Below, one piece after another: positions 1-6,062 of a stretch of 14,809 nt of DNA. Source of the DNA: an uncultured Rubritalea sp. (lineage in GTDB: Bacteria; Verrucomicrobiota; Verrucomicrobiia; Verrucomicrobiales; Akkermansiaceae); contig CALFBV010000014.1 in the NCBI GenBank assembly GCA_937951395.1, forward strand, positions 1-14,809, in the 5' to 3' direction. Position numbers and translations under genes: made by a program. The notes under the pieces were generated by a model, which did not search any database, was not told where the DNA came from, and saw only the letters and a list, made by a program, of their open reading frames with translations. Positions within the stretch are counted from its first letter, which is position 1, and every line of letters starts with the position of its first letter.

Positions 1-135
1 CGAAAAATAGCTCTCAGTTTGTTAAAACACGATAAAACAGTAAAGGATAGCATCAAAGGTAAGCGTTACCAAGCTTGCTTAAATGAAAGATTACTCGAAG
101 ACTTCATGTTGCTAAATGATCCCAAGACGAGTTAG
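1..135 (+). CDS. ISAs1-family transposase, C-terminal fragment
   Basis: This open frame enters at the left edge and ends at a TAG codon at 133-135, giving 44 residues. It starts RKIALSLLKHDK and continues SIKGKRYQACLNERLLEDF. The pattern R-x-I-A-L-x-L-L-K, then S-I-K-x-K-R, then a tail around L-L-x-x-F is how ISAs1-family DDE transposases end, just after the catalytic domain. The enzyme would catalyse cut-and-paste movement of its own element. The catalytic residues lie outside the window, so activity cannot be judged. The stop codon is 5 bp from the presumed element end, which is normal for compact insertion sequences. Family assignment rests on recognition of the tail motif only. Confidence 0.8.
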   Translation, partial: RKIALSLLKHDKTVKDSIKGKRYQACLNERLLEDFMLLNDPKTS

Positions 136-140
136 CCCTG
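1..140 (+). mobile_element. Right end of an ISAs1-family insertion sequence
   Basis: The transposase tail is followed at once by TTAGCCCTG ending at 140. Read inward on the other strand this begins CAGGGCTAAC. ISAs1-family elements characteristically end in CAGGG, so I place the outer boundary at 140. The flanking duplication, typically 8-10 bp in this family, would then start at 141. The left end is outside the window, so neither the partner inverted repeat nor the duplication can be verified. The element reads toward the terminator of the lipoprotein gene on the other strand. Confidence 0.65.
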
Positions 141-409
141 ATTTTACATCCTCTCTACTTAGCCTCTAAAGCCAAACGGAGCATGTTCTTCTAGAACGGC
201 TTAATAGCCGTGAGAGGATTCTCGGGCCATCCACACCGTTGATCATCTTCATTATTGAGCTCGTGTAAAATAAAAACAAATGCCTCTCCATCTTCTAACA
301 GCGGAGAGGCATTTGCCACCTTGTTCGGCTCATACACAAAATCCTTTGGAAACTGATTTCTATCAGTATCTATCTAAGAGAGGATATTGGGACGCTGTTT
401 GTTAGAAAT
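141..409. other. Non-coding spacer with one open stretch of unknown meaning
   Basis: This stretch lies between the insertion-sequence end and the lipoprotein stop codon. It holds the terminator at 265-315. On the minus strand, 191-373 is an uninterrupted 60-codon frame without ATG, translating as IDTDRNQFPKDF and ending ENPLTAIKPF. It is in the same frame as the lipoprotein gene but separated from it by two stop codons (412-410 and 376-374). The frame reads straight through the terminator hairpin, so it is either chance or a decayed gene end. Small overlapping inverted repeats at 185-210 (GTTCT/AGAAC and CGGCT/AGCCG) have no T-tract and no assigned role. Confidence 0.5.
265..315 (-). terminator. 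Rho-independent terminator of the lipoprotein gene
   Basis: A perfect 13-bp stem (CAAATGCCTCTCC at 277-289 with GGAGAGGCATTTG at 303-315) closes a 13-nt loop. Read on the minus strand it is followed by TTTTTATTTTA (276-266). The hairpin lies about 95 nt beyond the stop codon of the minus-strand lipoprotein gene and is oriented to end its transcript. There is no comparable T-tract on the other side, so it looks one-directional. Confidence 0.85.
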
Positions 410-1144
410 TTATTCACGGATTGTAAAAAGCTTATCCCAAGTCCACGATGCCCCATCTAGAGCAGCTCCCACTGGCCCGCGGATCGTCTTCTGTGAGAGC
501 GATACATCCAGCTTGCTGAACTGTGCAAATTTCTGCATCTGCCTCATTCCTTCCTCCATGGTGAAAATTTCTTCCTCTATCTCAGACAGCGTTTCCTCTA
601 GCTCCAGCTTCGCAGTCATATCCTTAGTCCCCAAGCTACGGTAGATGGCTTCCAGTCTGCTCTTGCGCTTCTTCAGTTTATCTAGCCGCGCCTTCTGCGC
701 TATCATCTCTCGCGTCTTATCCTTCACTGTGATTTTACGGTAGGTCACCTTTCCGAGAGCCGCTATCTGATCCATCATGCTCACCAGGTTCTGGGCCGGC
801 ACACGGATGGAGAATGATGCGTCCTTATTTTTATCATCTCGCTCATCATAGCTCAGTATATGTCCGCCCTGCGCCACCGTGATCTGTTCTATGCTCTCGC
901 TAGCCTCCCGCACATTACTCGTGTCTAGATTCAGCGAGCCAGTCTTCACCACCACTCGCTTAGCAGTGCTCACGCTATTTCTATTTAGCGAGCTGTTAGA
1001 TGATGCGGACATAGAAGGAACCACGTAAGAAGGGGCAGAAGGCACTTCAGCAGAATACCCCACCATTCCACAGCTGCTCAGTGTCGTAATGATTCCCAAG
1101 CTCAGTAGTAACCTCAACGTATAGATAAATGTTAGAAAATTCAT
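410..1144 (-). CDS. DUF4349-family lipoprotein
   Basis: The 244-aa product starts with a lipoprotein signal: a hydrophobic stretch at residues 4-22 and a lipobox L-S-S-C with the lipidated cysteine at 25. A Ser-rich linker runs to about 62. Residues 63-218 match the DUF4349 layout: KTGSLNL strand, IEQITVAQGGHI, the IRVPAQNL motif (113-120), GKVTYRKI, a K/E-rich coiled coil (about 150-205) and a final strand KLDVSLSQ. The role of this family is not well defined; members are anchored outside the cytoplasmic membrane and may act at the cell envelope. Most members I know continue into a C-terminal membrane helix. This one stops at WDKLFTIRE, so it depends on the lipid anchor alone. It is transcribed alone, divergent from the next gene, with its own terminator. 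No Shine-Dalgarno sequence is visible before the ATG. Confidence 0.85.
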   Translation of the reverse strand: MNFLTFIYTLRLLLSLGIITTLSSCGMVGYSAEVPSAPSYVVPSMSASSNSSLNRNSVSTAKRVVVKTGSLNLDTSNVREASESIEQITVAQGGHILSYDERDDKNKDASFSIRVPAQNLVSMMDQIAALGKVTYRKITVKDKTREMIAQKARLDKLKKRKSRLEAIYRSLGTKDMTAKLELEETLSEIEEEIFTMEEGMRQMQKFAQFSKLDVSLSQKTIRGPVGAALDGASWTWDKLFTIRE

Positions 1145-1153
1145 AGTGCAGTA

Positions 1154-1181
1154 AAAATAGCATTTAAGCCGTCAGCGGCAA
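1154..1181 (-). promoter_or_regulatory. Candidate promoter of the DUF4349 lipoprotein gene
   Basis: On the minus strand TTGCCG (1181-1176), a 16-nt spacer and TATTTT (1159-1154) stand 9 nt before the ATG. The expected start of transcription would be about 2 nt upstream of the start codon, giving an almost leaderless mRNA. The boxes match the sigma70 consensus only moderately. Confidence 0.4.
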
Positions 1182-1210
1182 GAACTAAATGCTTAAAAAA
1201 CTGCATTTAA
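1159..1210. repeat. Three copies of GCATTTA in the divergent promoter region
   Basis: AGCATTTA at 1159-1166 and TAAATGCT at 1186-1193 form an 8-bp inverted repeat. GCATTTAA recurs as a direct copy at 1203-1210 (also 1160-1167). The first copy falls inside the spacer of the candidate lipoprotein promoter and the second just upstream of its -35 box. This is where a repressor or activator site for the divergent pair would be expected. The region is AT-rich, so chance is possible. Confidence 0.35.
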
Positions 1211-1253
1211 AAATAATCAAACAATTTACCAAGTAAAACATCATGACAAACAG

Positions 1254-1281
1254 TTGTTATTTAAGCAAAAATACGTATATT
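1254..1281 (+). promoter_or_regulatory. Candidate promoter of the 489-aa protein / phrB operon
   Basis: TTGTTA (1254-1259), a 16-nt spacer and TATATT (1276-1281) are followed by 7 nt and then the ATG at 1289. The expected transcription start is 1288, so the message would begin essentially at the start codon. This agrees with the lack of any Shine-Dalgarno sequence here. Confidence 0.5.
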
Positions 1282-1288
1282 CTGAGTC

Positions 1289-2758
1289 ATGTCAGATCTC
1301 CATAACCAGTCACTAACGCCTAAGCGAAATTCTTCTAAACCGAGCATTCTAGCGCGCGTTTGGTGGATCCGCGCAACTCTATTTTTATTGGCCTGTTTCA
1401 CCGTCGTATTTCCATTTACTAAGACAGGGAAAGACGCAGTCAGAGCCTGGAATAGACCAGCTACGAAGACGATTGTAGTAAATGAACCATCTACAGCACA
1501 AGCCCAGACGATTATTGATCAGGCAAAAAAGATAGCTGCGTTAGAAAAGGAGTCAGCCTCTAGACCTGCGCCAGCTCCTGTCATAGAGCGCATTCCCACC
1601 ATCGCTATCGAGAGTGATTCTGATGTGAGAAATACTCTCAAAGGATTTGGACTAAAGTATAAGGCAAATTTCCCGAAAGGGGAGACCGCATCAGTAGAGC
1701 GGGTTCGTGATGACAGCTACGTGGCTAACTTCAGTCTCGATGTAAAAATGCCAACACCATCCACCACGGCCAAGCAGCTCGCTAAGATCAATCCGCATCT
1801 AACAAAAATGCTCCCAGGTCTTTCTGACCTTATGGAGAACGGCAAAGTCTCACCACTCTTTACCAAGCTCTACAACAACAAAGCTGAGCGCCTAAGACGC
1901 GAAGTGCTAAATCTAGGTAGGGTTCTCACTAGTCACAACTTCTACGACTGTGAGACCATGCTAGAAATGAAACACCCAGAGAGTGGAAGACAGGTATTCC
2001 TTTTTCAGGCAGATATGGACGTAGTGACCGATGGCTCTGATGGCGACCGCCTTGAAGAAATGCCAGCCTCGGTGGTGAACTCTACTTACTATCAGCCATT
2101 CACAAGTTACAGTTGGGATAAAGTCACCAATAAGAAGAATCCAATGGTAAAGGGCTGGGAGCAGCGCATGAAAAATGCACAGGAAGAGCTCAATAGGTCC
2201 AGCACCACCGCTGAGCGCAAGACATGGCTCCGTAGCAGAATGAAAATGCTCAAAGTAGGTATTGATGACATGAAGGTACATAGCTTTCTCATCGCCGAGC
2301 ATGATCCCTTCATCGTTGTTTCCGTGGACAAGATAAGAGCCAGCAGAACTCAGAAAGAAATCCCTACAGTAGGAGACTACGTGGCAGTGATTTATAAAGA
2401 TAAAGTCTATCCAGCTATCGTCGGAGATGGTGGTCCTACTTTTAAAGCGGGTGAGAGCTCGCTCAGATTGGCTAAGGAAATTAACCCAATTGCTACGTCA
2501 TACCATCGCCCCGTTTCTACGCTTGGAGTCACCTACGTGGTCTTCCCTGGCACAGCGGCTAAGCCAAGAAGGGCGCCAGACTATGATCGCTGGCATGAGC
2601 AGGTTACAAAACTTCTCGGGGAAATAGGAGGTCTAGGAGAAGGCTACACCCTTCATCGATGGGTGGATACTTTTCCTAAGCCTCCAGCCGAGCCGGAAAT
2701 AGGACCAGAAGTAATACCAGAAGTAGTAGAGCCAGTCATTCCACCGATAGGAGATTAG
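1289..2758 (+). CDS. Unrecognised membrane-anchored protein upstream of phrB
   Basis: I do not recognise a family for this 489-aa protein. A basic N-terminus (residues 1-24) precedes one hydrophobic helix (about 25-44, around TLFLLACFTVVFPF), so the bulk is probably anchored in the membrane and faces the periplasm. A short heptad-like segment follows (about 70-90, ending IAALEKESASR), then a Pro-rich linker (92-104). The large middle region (about 110-460) is mixed alpha/beta with many charged residues. The C-terminus (463-489) is a low-complexity tail rich in Pro, Glu and Val, beginning PKPPAEPE. The stop codon is 6 bp before the photolyase start, so the two genes are probably co-transcribed and translationally coupled. 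There is no known functional link between such a protein and DNA repair. The start is chosen because the anchor helix follows it and a -10 box lies just upstream. Confidence 0.75.
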   Translation: MSDLHNQSLTPKRNSSKPSILARVWWIRATLFLLACFTVVFPFTKTGKDAVRAWNRPATKTIVVNEPSTAQAQTIIDQAKKIAALEKESASRPAPAPVIERIPTIAIESDSDVRNTLKGFGLKYKANFPKGETASVERVRDDSYVANFSLDVKMPTPSTTAKQLAKINPHLTKMLPGLSDLMENGKVSPLFTKLYNNKAERLRREVLNLGRVLTSHNFYDCETMLEMKHPESGRQVFLFQADMDVVTDGSDGDRLEEMPASVVNSTYYQPFTSYSWDKVTNKKNPMVKGWEQRMKNAQEELNRSSTTAERKTWLRSRMKMLKVGIDDMKVHSFLIAEHDPFIVVSVDKIRASRTQKEIPTVGDYVAVIYKDKVYPAIVGDGGPTFKAGESSLRLAKEINPIATSYHRPVSTLGVTYVVFPGTAAKPRRAPDYDRWHEQVTKLLGEIGGLGEGYTLHRWVDTFPKPPAEPEIGPEVIPEVVEPVIPPIGD

Positions 2759-2764
2759 GCTAAA

Positions 2765-4213
2765 ATGAAAAAGTGCATCATCTGGCTGAGAAAAGATCTC
2801 CGTCTTACAGATCATCCGGGGTTCGCACACGCGATCCAAAATGGCTACCAGATTCTACCCATCTTCACTTGGGATGAGACCGAGCATCGTTGGCAAGACG
2901 GAGCTGCCTCGCAGTGGTGGTTACACCACGCTATTACAGATCTACAGCAACAGCTTCAAGAATACGGAGGTGAACTTCTCATTTATAAACTCAAAACTAG
3001 AGGTAAGTTTTCTACTATTCTAACAGAAATAATCCGCGAGCATAAAGCAGATGCCATCTACTGGGGTAGGCGCTACGAGCCAGAAATATTAGAGCGAGAC
3101 AAGAAGCTCAAAAAGCATCTAAGAGAACAAGGCTACGAAGTGGAATCCTTCAATACCCATCTTCTGCTAGAGCCGCACACCATCAAGAATAAATCTGGCA
3201 CCCATTTCAAAGTCTTCACCCCATACTGGAAACATTGCCTGACCCACACTATCGAGCCACTCACCACCATCAGTAAGAAACAATGGGAACGTATAAAGTG
3301 GGTGAAAGCAAAGTCCCCAAATACGATTGATGAGCTAAAGCTATTACCTCAGATCCCGTGGGATAAAAATTTCTATGACCACTTTGATCCTACTCGTAAA
3401 GCAGGCCTAGAGCGTCTAACAGAAATGGTGAAATCTAAGGCGAAAGATTACGATCAGCAGCGAGACACGCCCTCAATTGATGGCACCTCACAGCTTTCAC
3501 CCTACCTCCAGTGGGGTCAGATCAGTGTGCGGGAAATTTACCACGCCTTTAAAAATAGCTACAATGACACCGTAGAAAAAGGTTACCTCCGGCAGCTCTT
3601 CTGGCGCGAGTTCAGCTACCATCTACTCTACCACGCCCCTCACACCCCAGAGCGACCACTCCGTCCCGAGTATGAAAATTTCCCGTGGAAGGCAGATAAG
3701 AAATCTCTAACAGCCTGGCAAAAAGGACAAACTGGATTTCCTATTGTAGATGCCGGAATGCGTCAACTCTGGCAAACAGGATGGATGCATAACCGCGTAA
3801 GAATGATCGTAGGTTCACTCCTCGTAAAACACCTCCTCCAAGACTGGCGCGATGGTGCGAGCTGGTTCTGGGACACACTTCTCGACTCAGACCTAGCGAA
3901 CAACACTATGGGCTGGCAATGGATAGGCGGCTGTGGTGCAGACGCCTCACCCTGCTTCCGCATCTTCAATCCCATCATCCAAGGCGAGAAATTTGACCCC
4001 GATGGCACCTACGTCCGCACCTACTGCCCAGAGCTAAAAGACGTCCCAGACGCCTACCTCCACAAGCCCTGGGAAATGCCAGAGCTAGAACTAGCCGCCG
4101 CTGGTGTAACCCTAGGAAAAACTTACCCCTGTCCGATCATTTCCCATAAAGAAGGCAGAGAAGCCGCGCTAACAGCCTACGCAAATTTTAAGGAGAGCTC
4201 GGAGAAGAATTAA
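2765..4213 (+). CDS. phrB: Deoxyribodipyrimidine photolyase (class I CPD photolyase)
   Basis: This 482-aa enzyme uses near-UV/blue light to split cyclobutane pyrimidine dimers in DNA. The N-terminal antenna domain (about 1-130) opens with IIWLRKDLRLTDHP, the alpha/beta fold that binds a light-harvesting cofactor. The FAD-binding helical domain (about 205-475) contains TSQLSPYLQWGQIS (241-254), FWREFSYHLLYH (279-290), GQTGFPIVDAGMRQLW (321-336), GWMHNRVRMI (339-348), and the flavin-site segment NNTMGWQW (379-386). The electron-transfer tryptophan triad of E. coli PhrB is represented by W318, W361 and W384. The length is typical of E. coli-type enzymes and the C-terminal pattern AGVTL...HKE also matches them. 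A weak GGAG (2750-2753) lies inside the preceding gene, 11 nt before this ATG. The next feature is a strong terminator, so this is the last gene of the operon. A 6-4 photolyase or cryptochrome is less likely because overall motif order follows bacterial CPD enzymes. Confidence 0.95.
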   Translation: MKKCIIWLRKDLRLTDHPGFAHAIQNGYQILPIFTWDETEHRWQDGAASQWWLHHAITDLQQQLQEYGGELLIYKLKTRGKFSTILTEIIREHKADAIYWGRRYEPEILERDKKLKKHLREQGYEVESFNTHLLLEPHTIKNKSGTHFKVFTPYWKHCLTHTIEPLTTISKKQWERIKWVKAKSPNTIDELKLLPQIPWDKNFYDHFDPTRKAGLERLTEMVKSKAKDYDQQRDTPSIDGTSQLSPYLQWGQISVREIYHAFKNSYNDTVEKGYLRQLFWREFSYHLLYHAPHTPERPLRPEYENFPWKADKKSLTAWQKGQTGFPIVDAGMRQLWQTGWMHNRVRMIVGSLLVKHLLQDWRDGASWFWDTLLDSDLANNTMGWQWIGGCGADASPCFRIFNPIIQGEKFDPDGTYVRTYCPELKDVPDAYLHKPWEMPELELAAAGVTLGKTYPCPIISHKEGREAALTAYANFKESSEKN

Positions 4214-4216
4214 TAA

Positions 4217-4249
4217 AAAAAGCCTGCTGATGATCTCAGCAGGCTTTTC
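4217..4249. terminator. Bidirectional terminator between phrB and the ThuA-like gene
   Basis: AGCCTGCTGA (4221-4230) pairs perfectly with TCAGCAGGCT (4236-4245) around a 5-nt loop, TGATC. The stem extends into flanking A/T pairs. The plus strand continues TTTTCTATTTT and the minus strand continues with a run of T from the A-tract at 4214-4220. It therefore can stop both the phrB transcript and the convergent ThuA-like transcript. Confidence 0.92.
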
Positions 4250-4279
4250 TATTTTAGAATGTGTCTTCGAGAGCTGACC

Positions 4280-5434
4280 TTATTTCTTCTTAGAGAGGTC
4301 TAGGTCAGGGTGAAGTGTTTTAATTTTCTTCACGAGAGCATGACGGTTTACAAGTACTCTAGATAGTCTAGCACCCTTAGCATCCACTCCAGCAAACTTA
4401 GCAGAAGCTGGCATCACTGAGGAATCCCATCCAGCTAAATCTGCAGGCTTTACGTTGAGTCTATAGAGAGAGCCCGTAGAGTAAGCGGATGGCTCATAGC
4501 CGCCTACTAAATCCACGTTGAGCTCAGGAGTGATCGACTTTTCCAGACCAGCAGCCCAGAGGCAGCTATTCACTAGGAAGCGGCGTGTGTTGGCGTCCTT
4601 GAGGTCTTCAGAAGCTCCAATAGATGTGTAAACTACACGTGCATCTTTCTTCTCACCAGATAGCGCAGTGTAATGATCACGTGTCCAGCCAGCATTGACT
4701 TTTTCCTTCTTTGTATTGAGATCAGTACTAGGCTCAAAGGTGTTGAGCACCTGGACTTCGATAAGTGGTGTTGCATCTACTGGAGGCTGAGATTTATAAG
4801 CACCACTGTATGCGTGGAACGGCGCTACACCAGTCATAATAGGATTTTCCTTTGCTGATTCCACAGCTGTGTAAGTTCCACCTTCAGCATGGTTTTGACC
4901 ATAATGGCTCTGGCCATTCTCCTTATCCCAAGTGTTACCAAAGATCTGCTTACCAAACCCACCGTCATAATCTTCTCCCATGTAGTTGTAGTTAAATTTG
5001 TTCCACTTTCCACCCTGCTTGTTAAAGCAATGCGTTGATGTTCTCATTCCAATAATTGGTCCACCTCTTTCAGTATAGTCTGCAATGTGTTTTACCTGCT
5101 CATCGCTTAGGTTCATGAAACGTGTGAAGAAAACAAGTAGATCTGCCTCTTTAAGCACATCAAGGTGAGGAATACTTTTTGCACCAGGATCAATATGTCC
5201 TTCCTTATCGATACCAAAGAGCACCGTGCACTTGAAGCCTTGGTGCTTAGCCAAGATCTTAGCTAATGCTGGGCAGGTCTCCTCAGAGCGATACTCGTGA
5301 TCGTTGGCGATGAAGACAATGTGCTTTCCTTTACCGATACCCTCACCGCCTTCAAAGACTAGAGGTGCTGCTGACGCGGTCATACCTAAAAAACAGAATG
5401 CCGCCGTAACTACGTTTAATAATTTCTTTTTCAT
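4280..5434 (-). CDS. Secreted ThuA-like domain protein
   Basis: The 384-aa product has a clear signal peptide: KKK, a hydrophobic core, and an A-S-A cleavage site after residue 22. Residues about 36-300 form a ThuA-like (class I glutamine-amidotransferase-like) domain: KHIVFIANDHEYRSEE (37-52), ADLLVFFTRFMNLSDEQ (97-113), ERGGPIIGMRTSTHCF (122-137), and the late segment GASEDLKDANTRRFLVNSCLWAAG. The name ThuA comes from trehalose utilisation in rhizobia. In Planctomycetes and Verrucomicrobiota secreted copies are common, and their substrate is generally unknown. A carbohydrate-related role is a family-level guess, not shown here. The last 80 residues form a Lys/Ala-rich extension of no known fold, ending LDLSKKK. 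The gene is monocistronic with a strong promoter and a terminator shared with phrB. Confidence 0.88.
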   Translation of the reverse strand: MKKKLLNVVTAAFCFLGMTASAAPLVFEGGEGIGKGKHIVFIANDHEYRSEETCPALAKILAKHQGFKCTVLFGIDKEGHIDPGAKSIPHLDVLKEADLLVFFTRFMNLSDEQVKHIADYTERGGPIIGMRTSTHCFNKQGGKWNKFNYNYMGEDYDGGFGKQIFGNTWDKENGQSHYGQNHAEGGTYTAVESAKENPIMTGVAPFHAYSGAYKSQPPVDATPLIEVQVLNTFEPSTDLNTKKEKVNAGWTRDHYTALSGEKKDARVVYTSIGASEDLKDANTRRFLVNSCLWAAGLEKSITPELNVDLVGGYEPSAYSTGSLYRLNVKPADLAGWDSSVMPASAKFAGVDAKGARLSRVLVNRHALVKKIKTLHPDLDLSKKK

Positions 5435-5454
5435 AAATTTGCTGATGATTACAA

Positions 5455-5482
5455 AGTATAGATACGCCTAGTTGTATGTCAA
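5455..5482 (-). promoter_or_regulatory. Strong promoter of the ThuA-like gene
   Basis: On the minus strand a perfect TTGACA (5482-5477), a 16-nt spacer and TATACT (5460-5455) lie 20 nt before the ATG. The predicted leader is about 14 nt with no Shine-Dalgarno sequence. This is the closest match to the sigma70 consensus in the window. Confidence 0.75.
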
Positions 5483-5543
5483 ATAATCATCATTTTTATT
5501 CAAATCATCCGCCTTGAGAATAGAGGCGTAGAGCACCTTCTCC

Positions 5544-5600
5544 TTGACGATTCTAATAGAGTTTTTTATGTTCACAGATTCACATAAATAGCTGTATTAT
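5544..5600 (+). promoter_or_regulatory. Candidate promoter(s) of the leucine-rich-repeat fragment gene
   Basis: Two overlapping arrangements fit. The closer one is TTCACA (5571-5576), 18 nt, TATTAT (5595-5600). The farther one is TTGACG (5544-5549), 17 nt, TATGTT (5567-5572). Both point toward the ATG at 5628, which is preceded by AGAGG at 5620-5624, a plausible but tightly spaced Shine-Dalgarno site. Confidence 0.4.
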
Positions 5601-5627
5601 AGTTAATTATATCGTTTTCAGAGGTCC

Positions 5628-6023
5628 ATGCTACCAAAACTAAAATCCCAATGCATCCTCCTCATCAGATTTTTGATAATGGGTATACTCATTTCTAAGC
5701 TTTCTGCAGGGACTCTCGGAGTTCTGACTTATGAAATAATAGGTGGAACTGAGTTCGAGATCACTGATTGCGCTTACGGCACTGCAGGAGCAGTCGTGGT
5801 TCCAGACCTGATAGAGGGACTTCCAGTGACGAGTATTGATGACTACGCATTCTCTTATCTGATCGACGTTACCTCTATAACCATGCCTGCGAGTATAAGT
5901 AGCATCGGAAATCGAGCCTTTCCGAACTGCAGTAAACTGACTTCTGTAGAGATTCCTGCCAGTGTCACTAGTATATCAAGAAGCACGTTTAATAATTGCT
6001 CTGGCTCAAGAAGGCGCTTGTGA
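5628..6023 (+). CDS. BspA-type leucine-rich-repeat protein, truncated
   Basis: The 131-aa product has an N-terminal hydrophobic signal segment (residues 10-27, ending SKLSA). A short beta region follows (GTLGVLTYEI...), then VVVPDLIEGLPVTSI, the usual lead-in to BspA/LRR_5 repeats. Two repeats are visible: IDDYAFSYLIDVTSITMPAS (74-93) and IGNRAFPNCSKLTSVEIPAS (97-116). A third begins ISRSTFNNCSG and then breaks into SRRRL and a stop. Proteins of this type usually carry many repeats and a C-terminal sorting or anchoring region; both are missing. BspA-like proteins are surface-exposed and can mediate adhesion in some bacteria. The end lies 20 bp from the convergent dnaE stop, so the gene seems to have lost its 3' part, through deletion or a frameshift. 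It may be non-functional. Its promoter and ribosome site look intact. Confidence 0.7.
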   Translation: MLPKLKSQCILLIRFLIMGILISKLSAGTLGVLTYEIIGGTEFEITDCAYGTAGAVVVPDLIEGLPVTSIDDYAFSYLIDVTSITMPASISSIGNRAFPNCSKLTSVEIPASVTSISRSTFNNCSGSRRRL

Positions 6024-6031
6024 GAGAAGCT

Positions 6032-6062
6032 TAAATCTTTCCTTTACCCGATAAATCTTTCC
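6032..6062. repeat. 11-bp direct repeat across the dnaE stop codon
   Basis: TAAATCTTTCC occurs at 6032-6042 and again at 6052-6062, exactly 20 bp apart. The dnaE stop codon (6046-6044) lies between the copies, and the second copy is inside the last dnaE codons. This is where the leucine-rich-repeat gene ends abruptly, so the repeat may mark the deletion or slippage event that removed its 3' part. Confidence 0.6.

Noticed and set aside
185..210. Two small overlapping inverted repeats as a terminator for the transposase
   Set aside because: Stems of 5 bp with no following T-tract; too weak to call.
2765..4213. Photolyase gene as a cryptochrome-DASH or 6-4 photolyase
   Set aside because: Motif order, length and C-terminus follow E. 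coli-type CPD photolyases.
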